A stretch of DNA of 64,000 nucleotides from Ligustrum vulgare (Eukaryota > Streptophyta > Magnoliopsida > Lamiales > Oleaceae). This document shows, one piece after another, positions 22,893 through 33,054 of this stretch; the first letter of the stretch is position 1, and each line of letters begins with the position of its first letter. The notes below the pieces were generated by a model. That model saw nothing but the letters and a program-made list of their open reading frames with translations, had not been told where the DNA came from and searched no databases. The translations under genes were made by a program, and so were the position numbers. The stretch covers positions 9,647,501 through 9,711,500 of the forward strand of contig OY743190.1 in the NCBI GenBank assembly GCA_963555705.1, read 5' to 3'.

Positions 22893-23720
22893 TTTTATCG
22901 AACAGAGGCGTTGTAGCGCCCCGAGTTCTAAATACTCGGTTCACCACATCATCGTCTGATCTAACTTTTCAAATAATATTTTTGCGGAAGAAATAATTGA
23001 AATTCATTTTTGGCAACATTAAATAAAATGTAATGGTCGATAAAATTGAAAACATTTATGAAACAATTCGAAATAATAAATCGAGCCATTAATATTGTAA
23101 AGCAATTGACAATGTCATAATTTCTCAAATAACTGAAATTCTCAAAATTATCCAATGTTTGGAAATACGGAAATCAGTAAAATAAGATTTTCAGCCATTT
23201 AACGTCTATTGCCACAATCGCCCATCACTTGCCACCCTCTCCGAGATCTGCAAATGTTGTTAAAATAAACATGAGCATTTCATAGAAATACTCAGTAGAC
23301 TCATCGCCCATTAATCAATCTATAATATAATTGAACACATAAATGCAGGCTCTTTAGAAACATATGGTGTGGGTAGTCTCTTCTTGTAGCGACCAATAAT
23401 TTTTACGCGATTAATAATTATTTTAATAGAAAATCGTGTCGCTACTATTTCACCCATTTTTATTAAGTTAACGCCACGACGTATTCGTATAGCCAAGTCA
23501 AGAAATAATCGAGATCGTTCGATTTTAAATTAAATTCCGAATTTCTAAAAATATCTCCATTCTCTTGATTTAAAGTATATTAAGTCCAAGTACTTAATTC
23601 AATGTTATCCCAATATTTATTTATACAAAAATTATTTTTATTATTGAAATTAAGAAAATATATGCAAGCATGAGAGGTTCCATTATATATAATAATTATG
23701 AGAATCTTAATTTAATAAAT

Positions 23721-24095
23721 ATGGAAAAGTATATGAATGAATTATATACTCCATTATATGTAATCATGAAGAGCATAATATTTGTATAAATATGGAAAAG
23801 TATATGAATGAATTATATACTCCATTATATGTAATCATGAAGAGCATAATATTTGTATAAATATGGAAAAGTATATGAATGAATTATAGACTCCATTATA
23901 TGTAATCATGAAGAGCATAATATTTGTATAAATATGGAAAAGTATATGAATGGTTGATAAGATTCCATTATATGTAATCATGAAGAGCATAATATTTGTA
24001 TAAATATGGAAAAGTATATGAATGGTTGATAAGACTCCATTATATGTAATCATGAAGAGCATAATATTTGTATAAATATGGAAAAGTATATGAAT
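23721..24095 (+). repeat. 71-72 bp tandem repeat, six units (U3)
   Basis: Units contain ATGGAAAAGTATATGAATG and CATGAAGAGCATAATATTTG and lie just upstream of the TATA-like box. They may be promoter repeats. An identical array sits in the 3' LTR at 30463-30837. Confidence 0.9.
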
Positions 24096-24176
24096 GGTGC
24101 TTTACTTTAAGAAAAGGATGTGTTAAAATTAATAGAATTGAATGATTATGTTTACAATATGCCAACTTTATACATC

Positions 24177-24184
24177 TATTTAAA
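24177..24184 (+). promoter_or_regulatory. Putative LTR TATA box
   Basis: TATTTAAA followed by a C/A-rich start-like region (ACACAACTCTACACATATAC) about 30 bp downstream. Confidence 0.45.
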
Positions 24185-24326
24185 CCCATCTCTTTTACAC
24201 ACAACTCTACACATATACACTTATTTCCAATCTCTTGACAAAATCCACAAGTAAGAGAAATTCAAGGTGGTCAAGAAAGTTTTGGTCCATTTACTACTAC
24301 ACTTCATTTTAATCTTTTAAAAGGTA

Positions 24327-24938
24327 AGTATATCTTATGTTTTTATGAAAAGTAAGTATGTTTTTATGACAAGTAAGTATATCTTATATTTTTATGAAAA
24401 GTAAGTATGTTTTTATGAAAGGTAAATACACCTTATGTTTTTATGAAAAGTAAGTATGTTTTTATGACAAGTAAGTATATCTTATGTTTTTATGAAAAGT
24501 AAGTATGTTTTTATGAAAGGTAAATACACCTTATGTTTTTATGAAAAGTAAGTATGTTTTTATGACAAGTAAGTATATCTTATGTTTTTATGAAAAGTAA
24601 GTATGTTTTTATGACAAGTAAGTATATCTTATATTTTTATGAAAAGTAAGTATGTTTTTATGAAAGGTAAATACACCTTATGTTTTTATGAAAAGTAAGT
24701 ATGTTTTTATGACAAGTAAGTATATCTTATGTTTTTATGAAAAGTAAGTATGTTTTTATGAAAGGTAAATACACCTTATGTTTTTATGAAAAGTAAGTAT
24801 GTTTTTATGACAAGTAAGTATATCTTATGTTTTTATGAAAAGTAAGTATGTTTTTATGAAAGGTAAATACACCTTATGTTTTTATGAAAAGTAAGTATGT
24901 TTTTATGACAAGTAAGTATATCTTATGTTTTTATGAAA
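24327..24938 (+). repeat. Composite array with about 20 GTAAGTAT motifs
   Basis: A higher-order array of GTAAGTATATCTTATGTTTT, GTAAGTATGTTTTTATGA and GTAAATACACCTTATG units. I count about 20 GTAAGTA(T) words, each equal to the 5' splice-site consensus complementary to U1 snRNA. The first, AAAGGTAAGTAT, is the fullest match. The same array is at 31069-31680. Confidence 0.9.
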
Positions 24939-25453
24939 ATGTTTGGATCATTGCTATGAAATCAATCTCACAAGATTGTTATGGGTTCCATATGATATGT
25001 TTATGATTATACTAAGGGGACCGGAGTTTAGTAGCGCTACACATAAGAATTCTTGCCATTTAAGTTCGGTAAAATTCTTGTGTCTCCCTATGTTTATGAA
25101 TATTTCAATCATATCCTATGTTATGATGAAAATGATCCATATGCTTTCAAAAGAAAATTTATGCTTGGTATACTTACTGGGATTTTATAAATCTCACTCC
25201 ACGATATTTACCATTTTCAGATAATTGAAGGTTCGAGGCGGTCAACATGGAAGTGGCAAAAGTGGTTAAGATTGATGAGATAATTATGTTGAACTTTATG
25301 TAAGAAAATTATGTTCTATTTTTATTCACCAATAAAATTATGGGATTCTAATTATTCTTTTGAATAATTTTACATTACTATTTAAGTCTCGATAATATGA
25401 TATGAGTCACTTTTTGTGGCACTCGAATGGTCGAGAATTCGGGTCGTCACAGT

Positions 25454-25465
25454 TGGTATCAGAGC
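25454..25465 (+). other. Primer binding site (initiator tRNA-Met)
   Basis: TGGTATCAGAGC, two bases after the 5' LTR. Confidence 0.9.
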
Positions 25466-25675
25466 AAAGAGTTTTAAAAACGATTCTGTAGATTTTTGAA
25501 ATTTTATTTCTTTAAAAAAAAAAAAAAATCACTATTCACGTGAACAGTAAAACGACGTGCTATTCATGATGAACAGTGAACGAAATCACTATTCATTATA
25601 AAAAAAAAAAAGTTGAATTTTCACATGTCAAGTATGGTTATGATTTTGAAAAGCATGATGAAATTTGATGTGCGG

Positions 25676-26000
25676 ATTTCAAGGACAAAATTCATTTTAA
25701 GCAAGGGAGTTTGTAATGTCCTGAAAATTTTATGGAATATAATTAGTTAGTGATATGATGTTTATATTGATGTCTTTGATAAATTTCTAGAAGTTCGGGG
25801 ACTAAAGGAAAAATAAGATTTGACGATAAATTTTATTTGGGTTAAGTTATTAATTATTGATGGGGAGATAATTACTATATCGATATTGGATTTGTTTTGA
25901 AGACTGTGATTAATTAGGAATTATGATTCAAGAAAATGTTGATTTGGATACAACCACATTAAATTATTGTTGATTAAAGGAAAATAAGATTATATGAAAT
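25676..26000 (+). other. Fossil 3' end of another Gypsy element
   Basis: TTTCAAGGACAAAATTCATT followed by AAGCAAGGGAG and TGTAATGTCCTG has the order of a second Gypsy stop region, PPT and LTR start. It sits inside the 8.8-kb element, so that interior is assembled from more than one retroelement. Confidence 0.5.
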
Positions 26001-26358
26001 ATTTTAACTCATCACTCTACTATGTCACTCTCCACGTATTGACTCCTCGAACCAGGTATGTTATATGCTTTGCAAGTCATTTACGATTTTATTAAGACAT
26101 GTTAAGTATGAAATCTTCATATGTTAAGAATCTTTAAGTGAAATATACATGTTGAGTATGATATGAATTGATAGAAGCCTGAATTTTAATTTATTCCTTT
26201 TTATGTAGAATCATGAGACATAGAGGATATTGATATGAATTTTGGTTCATATTAAGCTTAGTAAGACTGACTAAATTAGAAAAATAAGTTGGTTCGTAAC
26301 TTTTGCCAAAAAAATATATGGAATAATATATTAAACAAACAAAATTAATAATGAATTT

Positions 26359-26550
26359 GTACAATAATTTATCCCTTTATCACTACCTTTGTGTAAAAAC
26401 AAGGGAAAAACTGTGGATGGTTATTAGTACTTCCTCTTCAAGTTTCAATTTTCGGTTCAATAATTTATCCCTTTATCACTACCTTTGCTTAAAAGCAAGG
26501 AAAAACTGTGGATGATTATTGGTGCCACTCTTCAAGTTTCAATTCTGAAA
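26359..26550 (+). repeat. About 100-bp tandem duplication
   Basis: AATAATTTATCCCTTTATCA...AACTGTGGATG...TTCAAGTTTCAATT occurs twice in a row. Each copy has a CCTTTG...CAAGG hairpin. Confidence 0.8.
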
Positions 26551-27479
26551 AAAATTCGGAAAGAAAGAAAGAGAACGGGTGTTGAGCATAATGGGAATAA
26601 TATGACTTAAGAATGATTTTCAAAATAATTGTTGTCCTCGAGTTTAGAAATGATGAACCTTAAATGGACTTTGCATAATTGATTTTAGACATGGCACTAA
26701 GTATAAGAAGTCAACAGAAATGATTAGAAATATGTTCAGATTATCTATCATTTAGATTTAATGAGAAATAGCGAGCCAATTTTATGAAGTTTTATGAGAT
26801 GTTAAGATTATAAGTGATATGATTTTAATGAGACTTTTATGAGAAGCATTATGAAGTTAGAGATTTAAAGATTTGGTTATTGGGAATTAAGTAATGGCTA
26901 TTATGTTGAGTAAGTGAATTATGCCTCTATATTGAAGAGAAATTTATTATGAACTTTGGCCTTGTGATTAAATTTTGGGAATATGATTTATGACTTATAA
27001 ATATAAGTATGAGTAATCTTTTGAGCCAATTAAGGTATTGAAGGAAGTGATATTGTGATATTGACGACTATGATTTGAAATTTCTATGTTGAGGAATTAT
27101 GAATTGATTTTCTGGAATATTTTTTTTATGATATTGAAGTTTGATGAAATTGTGGTCAATTTTTAGATCGTTGTGATCAAATGTGGAATTATTTATTATT
27201 GTGAGTTATGAAGTATGCTTACGGTTTGAATAAGTCCAAATTTCAAAGGAAACTCTGCCTAGAATTTTATCGTTTGGAATTAAGAGCATAGTATGGTATG
27301 CAATCACTAAGAGAATTGAGGTTAGACATGCAAATTCATTTACATCACAAACGAGATTTAGTAGATGATAACAGAGATATTATTATTTTCTCGTAAGGAG
27401 AACACACAAGAGTCACACTGGAAAGAAATACATGAAACACGCAAAAGCAAAAGAAAGCAACATGGGAAATTCCTCAAAT
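26551..27479. other. AT-rich interior of the 8.8-kb element, no gene
   Basis: Stops in all frames. No gag-, RT- or integrase-like peptide seen. Confidence 0.5.
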
Positions 27480-27483
27480 TGAG

Positions 27484-27692
27484 AGATGTGTTTCCGGAGT
27501 AACCGTATCCTACCACCTCTGACCTTTTGAGGAAATAAAGAAACCTTCAAAGAGGTGTGTTTCGAGAGTAAGAATACTCCGTAATCTACCACCTGGAACC
27601 TTTGAGGTACACACAAGATTTAAACATTAAGGAAATCCTATGAAATTAGAGGGGTGTCTCGAGAGTAAGAATACTCCGTACTCTACCCCCAC
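27484..27692 (-). repeat. Three stem-loop repeats downstream of the LOG ORF
   Basis: Three related units at about 27484-27532, 27551-27606 and 27648-27692. Each has GAGTA-AGAA-TACTC (intact in units 2 and 3) within GAGGTGTGTTTC...CTACCACCT, so they fold as hairpins. They lie 13-220 bp past the LOG stop, in its likely 3' UTR. Confidence 0.7.
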
Positions 27693-27704
27693 CTATTCTA
27701 AGAT

Positions 27705-28358
27705 TCATAAAGTTAAGTTTACATTAACCGGACTCCATTTTCGCTTGATTCCCCTTCCTTGCGACCAATCTATCTTAACCCCTGCTGGATCTTGTATTGA
27801 GATATATGACTGCAGCTTATCCAGTAGTTCATCAATAGTAGGAGCAGAAATAAGGAGCCTTCTGGAAAATGGAGAGATGAATCCCTGTTCCACAGCATAA
27901 TCAAGAAAGGTTAACAAGCCATCAAAGAAATTGTTAACATTCAGAAGCCCAATAGGCTTAGTATGGAGATCTAGTTGAGCCCACGAGGTAATGTTAAAGA
28001 TTTCTTCTAAGGTACCAAAACCTCCGGGCAGGGCTATAAAGGCATCAGAACCATATAGCATACAAGTTATGCGTTCATGGATGGATAAGGTTTGAACTTC
28101 ATGCCCTCGTGTTTTTCCTGCAACATCTACCAAAGGGACAGGTATGACACCGATTACTTTTGATTTCTCTGCAAGAGCAGATTGGGAAACACAACCCATT
28201 AGACCACTGCTACCACCCCCATACACAAGAGTGATACCTTTTTCCCCCAGTTTCTTTCCAAGATCTACGGCCGCTTCTAGATAACTGAAGCCTTTCCCCA
28301 CTTTTGATCCACAAAATACACAAATAGTTTTGATCTGTCGAAGTTTTGGTGCTTCCAT
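27705..28358 (-). CDS. LOG: LOG-type cytokinin riboside 5'-monophosphate phosphoribohydrolase, intronless
   Basis: A 217-aa complete ORF. LOG enzymes hydrolyse cytokinin nucleotides to the free active base in one step. Family marks are all present: ICVFCGS at 12-18 and LVYGGGSSGLMG at 44-55 (Rossmann nucleotide site), HER at 94-96, and the signature PGGFGTLEE at 111-119, followed by SWAQL and KPIGLLN. Length fits the family (about 200-230 aa). Plant LOG genes normally have several introns; this one has none, so it derives from a reverse-transcribed mRNA. It lies antisense inside a non-autonomous LTR element, 296 bp after the Cys-rich ORF on the same strand. A TTTAAATAG box lies 74 bp before the ATG. 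No stop, frameshift or missing key residue is seen. The basic tail GRGIKRKW is worth noting. Family identity is confident; activity and expression are not shown. Confidence 0.9.
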   Translation of the reverse strand: MEAPKLRQIKTICVFCGSKVGKGFSYLEAAVDLGKKLGEKGITLVYGGGSSGLMGCVSQSALAEKSKVIGVIPVPLVDVAGKTRGHEVQTLSIHERITCMLYGSDAFIALPGGFGTLEEIFNITSWAQLDLHTKPIGLLNVNNFFDGLLTFLDYAVEQGFISPFSRRLLISAPTIDELLDKLQSYISIQDPAGVKIDWSQGRGIKRKWSPVNVNLTL

Positions 28359-28432
28359 CTTTGATAGTATAGAAGAGAAAACTTACGAAGAAGATGTGAT
28401 TTTGGGATGCCTGAACTATGAAATATGTTTGG

Positions 28433-28441
28433 CTATTTAAA
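28433..28441 (-). promoter_or_regulatory. TTTAAATAG box upstream of LOG
   Basis: The minus strand reads TTTAAATAG inside GGCT...AGCC arms, 74 nt before the LOG start. The same 9-mer precedes the Cys-rich ORF. It could be a TATA box. Confidence 0.4.
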
Positions 28442-28533
28442 GCCGGAAAAATTTACTGTTTTTGATTGATTATGAAAAAGTAAAGATTTACTTTTGTCAA
28501 AATCGGCCAACTTTTGACTGTTTTACCAAAGAT

Positions 28534-28549
28534 ATCACCTTTCGGTGAT
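28534..28549 (-). other. GAAA-tetraloop hairpin between the two antisense ORFs
   Basis: The minus-strand RNA reads AUCACC-GAAA-GGUGAU, a perfect 6-bp stem capped by a GNRA loop. Confidence 0.6.
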
Positions 28550-28654
28550 TTATTTCCAGCTTTATCAAAACTCGAGAAAGGAAAATATATTTTATTTCCA
28601 AAACGCGTGAAAGAAAACAGCAAAATATTTTAAATGTGTATCAAGAGATTTACC

Positions 28655-29206
28655 TTATATCATTGTTGAACTGCCAGAAGCCTCATTTTGTAAAACAGAC
28701 TGGCAAACAGGATCTTTTGCTATTATATTTTGGAGACTATAACGATTTTTGTCCTCGTTAAACTGAGCGTATAAGGAGAGAAGTTCACGTTGCACATAAC
28801 CACTTGGGTGCGTCTCAAGAGTCAGTCGAATATCATCCAAAGACTCCTTACTCAGTCCATCCTTTATGAATTTGATTTTATCATCCCGATTAGTAGAAGA
28901 ATATCCTACTGTTTTGCAACGAGTATCACAGTTCCAACGAGCACATTTGTAGCAACCATTCAGCCTTTTTGCTCTTCGTTTCTTTGCGAAGGTGCTTTTG
29001 CCTAAACCAGGCATGTGCTTTGGAAATGTCATAGGTAATTCACCAGATAGTCGAACCTTTGCTTCGATCAACCAGCGAACATCTTCTAAAACACCATGAG
29101 CCATTAGCAACCTCAATCTTTCGAGTCTTATTCGATAAATTTTCCTCAGATCATTCATTGGAAGACTGGAATAATACTTGCGAATGTTTGTAAGAATGAT
29201 ATCCAT
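28655..29206 (-). CDS. Basic Cys4-finger protein, unknown; virus NABP-like layout
   Basis: A 183-aa complete ORF upstream of LOG on the same strand. What is seen: a helical, Arg/Leu-rich N-terminus (residues about 7-55), a basic run KKRRAKR at 75-81, then a finger C85-x2-C88-x4-C93-x3-C97, then a mixed helical tail. It has no signal peptide or membrane segment. A basic cluster directly before a Cys finger is the layout of the nucleic-acid-binding, silencing-related proteins of carlaviruses and relatives (Betaflexiviridae), but the finger spacing here is shorter, so this is a weak family suggestion. It is not a retroviral CCHC knuckle. A TTTAAATAG box lies 33 bp before the ATG. The stop codon (ATATAA) is followed directly by GGTAAAT, which looks like a splice donor. 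Function unknown; nucleic-acid binding is inferred. Confidence 0.6.
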   Translation of the reverse strand: MDIILTNIRKYYSSLPMNDLRKIYRIRLERLRLLMAHGVLEDVRWLIEAKVRLSGELPMTFPKHMPGLGKSTFAKKRRAKRLNGCYKCARWNCDTRCKTVGYSSTNRDDKIKFIKDGLSKESLDDIRLTLETHPSGYVQRELLSLYAQFNEDKNRYSLQNIIAKDPVCQSVLQNEASGSSTMI

Positions 29207-29239
29207 GTTTTGATGGATCTAACCTCTTCCCAACATGAA

Positions 29240-29248
29240 CTATTTAAA
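29240..29248 (-). promoter_or_regulatory. TTTAAATAG box upstream of the Cys-rich ORF
   Basis: The same 9-mer as at 28433-28441, 33 nt before the start codon. Confidence 0.4.
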
Positions 29249-29519
29249 ATCATTAAGGATCGGAGGAAATCCGCGTGATATTGATTCCAGCAAGAAAGCG
29301 CGGAATAGAATAATGGAAAAGAGGGAACAAGAGTTATGCGCCGTTTACTTTCTTGATAAAAGGAAGATTTGATGATGACGGGATTTGAGATATGGAATAT
29401 TTTCTTGGATTTTGGGTACTGATATTTTGATATAATAATCAAGGTATAGAAATAATACGGGGATACGTGAAAGTGAAATAAGGACTGTATTGAATCAGGA
29501 TTAATAAGTTTGTGCAAGT

Positions 29520-30113
29520 GAAAGGAATACCTTACGGGAAATGTTATGATATTTGAGTTAAGAATTTTAATTATTTGGGAGATATTTGTTTATTGAATTT
29601 TGCAGAAATTTTGGGTTACAAATATTGGAAAGATAAACTGATGATTATGTTGATATGTGAATAACATGTTTGGGTATATTACATAGAGAATATTCAGGTA
29701 ATCGTTTTAATTATTTTGGGATATTTGGTGATAAGAAGAAATGACAAATTATTATGGTATGATATGTTAGTAAAGATTTATTGAAATTTTAGAGATATTA
29801 ATACGAATATTTGAGGTTACATGATACGATGATAAGTGACAGGTTACATGAGTACTACAAGATATGATGAAATATCACATACGATTAGGAATTTTTATTT
29901 TGATTCAGAAGAATTTATGAGTAGACATATGTCTATTATTGATAGAAAAGTTCATGTCTTAAGAAAACAAATTGATGCATTTAGTCATAGTCCAGTGGGT
30001 TAGATATTATAATGATGAGATTACTAAGAGAAAGAAAGAAGAGAAGAGATTCTGATTAAGTGTTCAGAAATCATAAGATCAAGTAAGTTTAATTTCGAGG
30101 ACGAAATTATTTT
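29520..30113 (+). other. 3' interior of the 8.8-kb element, no gene
   Basis: AT-rich DNA with stops in all frames. Near its end AATTTCGAGGACGAAATT, usually the last part of Gypsy pol and its stop region, is kept although pol itself is gone. Confidence 0.5.
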
Positions 30114-30120
30114 AAGGGGG
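30114..30120 (+). other. Polypurine tract
   Basis: AAGGGGG, six bases before the 3' LTR, primes plus-strand synthesis in this element class. Confidence 0.8.
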
Positions 30121-30126
30121 TAAGTT

Positions 30127-32193
30127 TGTAGCGACCAATAATTTTTACGCGATTAATAATTATTTTAATAGAAAATCGTGTCGCTACTATTTCACCCATT
30201 TTTATTAAGTTAACGCCACGACGTATTCGTATAGCCAAGTCAAGAAATAATCGAGATCGTTCGATTTTAAATTAAATTCCGAATTTCTAAAAATATCTCC
30301 ATTCTCTTGATTTAAAGTATATTAAGTCCAAGTACTTAATTCAATGTTATCCCAATATTTATTTATACAAAAATTATTTTTATTATTGAAATTAAGAAAA
30401 TATATGCAAGCATGAGAGGTTCCATTATATATAATAATTATGAGAATCTTAATTTAATAAATATGGAAAAGTATATGAATGAATTATATACTCCATTATA
30501 TGTAATCATGAAGAGCATAATATTTGTATAAATATGGAAAAGTATATGAATGAATTATATACTCCATTATATGTAATCATGAAGAGCATAATATTTGTAT
30601 AAATATGGAAAAGTATATGAATGAATTATAGACTCCATTATATGTAATCATGAAGAGCATAATATTTGTATAAATATGGAAAAGTATATGAATGGTTGAT
30701 AAGATTCCATTATATGTAATCATGAAGAGCATAATATTTGTATAAATATGGAAAAGTATATGAATGGTTGATAAGACTCCATTATATGTAATCATGAAGA
30801 GCATAATATTTGTATAAATATGGAAAAGTATATGAATGGTGCTTTACTTTAAGAAAAGGATGTGTTAAAATTAATAGAATTGAATGATTATGTTTACAAT
30901 ATGCCAACTTTATACATCTATTTAAACCCATCTCTTTTACACACAACTCTACACATATACACTTATTTCCAATCTCTTGACAAAATCCACAAGTAAGAGA
31001 AATTCAAGGTGGTCAAGAAAGTTTTGGTCCATTTACTACTACACTTCATTTTAATCTTTTAAAAGGTAAGTATATCTTATGTTTTTATGAAAAGTAAGTA
31101 TGTTTTTATGACAAGTAAGTATATCTTATATTTTTATGAAAAGTAAGTATGTTTTTATGAAAGGTAAATACACCTTATGTTTTTATGAAAAGTAAGTATG
31201 TTTTTATGACAAGTAAGTATATCTTATGTTTTTATGAAAAGTAAGTATGTTTTTATGAAAGGTAAATACACCTTATGTTTTTATGAAAAGTAAGTATGTT
31301 TTTATGACAAGTAAGTATATCTTATGTTTTTATGAAAAGTAAGTATGTTTTTATGACAAGTAAGTATATCTTATATTTTTATGAAAAGTAAGTATGTTTT
31401 TATGAAAGGTAAATACACCTTATGTTTTTATGAAAAGTAAGTATGTTTTTATGACAAGTAAGTATATCTTATGTTTTTATGAAAAGTAAGTATGTTTTTA
31501 TGAAAGGTAAATACACCTTATGTTTTTATGAAAAGTAAGTATGTTTTTATGACAAGTAAGTATATCTTATGTTTTTATGAAAAGTAAGTATGTTTTTATG
31601 AAAGGTAAATACACCTTATGTTTTTATGAAAAGTAAGTATGTTTTTATGACAAGTAAGTATATCTTATGTTTTTATGAAAATGTTTGGATCATTGCTATG
31701 AAATCAATCTCACAAGATTGTTATGGGTTCCATATGATATGTTTATGATTATACTAAGGGGACCGGAGTTTAGTAGCGCTACACATAAGAATTCTTGCCA
31801 TTTAAGTTCGGTAAAATTCTTGTGTCTCCCTATGTTTATGAATATTTCAATCATATCCTATGTTATGATGAAAATGATCCATATGCTTTCAAAAGAAAAT
31901 TTATGCTTGGTATACTTACTGGGATTTTATAAATCTCACTCCACGATATTTACCATTTTCAGATAATTGAAGGTTCGAGGCGGTCAACATGGAAGTGGCA
32001 AAAGTGGTTAAGATTGATGAGATAATTATGTTGAACTTTATGTAAGAAAATTATGTTCTATTTTTATTCACCAATAAAATTATGGGATTCTAATTATTCT
32101 TTTGAATAATTTTACATTACTATTTAAGTCTCGATAATATGATATGAGTCACTTTTTGTGGCACTCGAATGGTCGAGAATTCGGGTCGTCACA
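30127..32193 (+). repeat. 3' LTR of the 8.8-kb element
   Basis: 2,067 bp, same length as the 5' LTR and no difference noticed, including both internal tandem arrays. Confidence 0.92.
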
Positions 32194-32645
32194 CTTCTTA
32201 TGTATTAAAGCACTGGGCTTCTCTTTGAAAAATCATAGGCTCTTTAAAATCATCGAGTGTGGGTAGTCTCGTCTCGTGCACATAAAGCACGTATGTTATG
32301 CATAACATCATCATTTATCTTGCAAGATATTCTCTTCTTTCTTTCTCATGCATAAAGCAAGTAAGTTATGACAACCATAACAACATAATTATTTTCGAAG
32401 AAATACATTCTCGTCTCTTTTCATAAAATTAACTTTCACATAAGTCACATAACATTCACATTCACATGCAATCATAATTTAAATCAATTAATAGGGACGA
32501 ATCTACCTTAAACTTGACGAGTGCAAAGTTGAACGGGAAACGACTTCAATTCTTTGATTCTCCATACGCTTCGTCTAGCCAATTAGAAGATTATGTCGAA
32601 TTAGTCTTTTGAAATTTATAGTTAAAAATGATAAAGTATAATTTA

Positions 32646-33010
32646 GGGACTAAAATCGCTGATTATGAAAATCGAGGGACTAAAATGAATACCTTGAAAG
32701 TTGAGGGACTAAAATGGATACTTTGAAAGTTAAGGGCCTAAAATGAGAAAAGTGAAAGTTGAGGGACTAAAATGAATACCTTGAAAGTTGAGGGACTAAA
32801 ATGGATACTTTTCAAACTTGAGGGACTAAAATGTAAATTCTCAAAAGTTGGGTCAAAGCTCAAAATGAATATTAAACTAGATGGCTTGAAATAGTTGATT
32901 TTAAAAATGAGGGGCTGGTTAAAATCTTTTAAAGAATTTAAGGGCTGAAAAGTTAATTTTTTTAAAACTATAAGGACTGATTTAATAACTTCAAGAAATA
33001 AAGGGACCAA
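32646..33010. repeat. 29-30 bp minisatellite in the solo LTR
   Basis: About seven good units of GAGGGACTAAAATGGATAC plus a TTGAAAGTT edge (32646-32850), then looser copies with AAGGGCTG or AGGGACC. Confidence 0.8.
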
Positions 33011-33054
33011 GGTGCAATTTCTGAAAAATACAAAATATTAAAACTCAGATTTTT

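Larger units (their letters stand above)
23385..25451 (+). repeat. 5' LTR of the 8.8-kb element
   Basis: Contains a TATA-like TATTTAAA at 24177-24184, six copies of a 71-72 bp repeat (23721-24095), the GTAAGTAT array (24327-24938) and an AATAAA at 25331. By this order the array lies in the transcribed leader. Confidence 0.92.
23385..32193 (+). mobile_element. 8.8-kb young LTR retrotransposon carrying two antisense genes
   Basis: Two 2,067-bp LTRs (23385-25451 and 30127-32193) start TGTAGCGACC and end GGGTCGTCACA, flanked by TSD CTTCT (23380-23384 and 32194-32198). I found no difference in the stretches I compared, and the offset stays exactly 6,742 bp from start to end. PBS TGGTATCAGAGC lies at 25454-25465 and purine tract AAGGGGG at 30114-30120, after AATTTCGAGGACGAAATT, a motif typical of the 3' end of chromovirus (Tekay-type) Gypsy elements. 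The 4.7-kb interior has no gag, protease, RT or integrase. It holds a LOG enzyme gene and a Cys-rich protein gene, both antisense. It must be mobilised in trans. Identical LTRs imply a very recent insertion. Confidence 0.92.

Noticed and set aside
23835..24062. 75-aa minus-strand ORF in the LTR
   Set aside because: A translation of the 71-72 bp tandem repeat.
24943..25224. 93-aa ORF in each LTR of the 8.8-kb element, also at 31685-31966
   Set aside because: Its identical second copy only reflects LTR identity. Composition is that of AT-rich DNA and no domain is seen.
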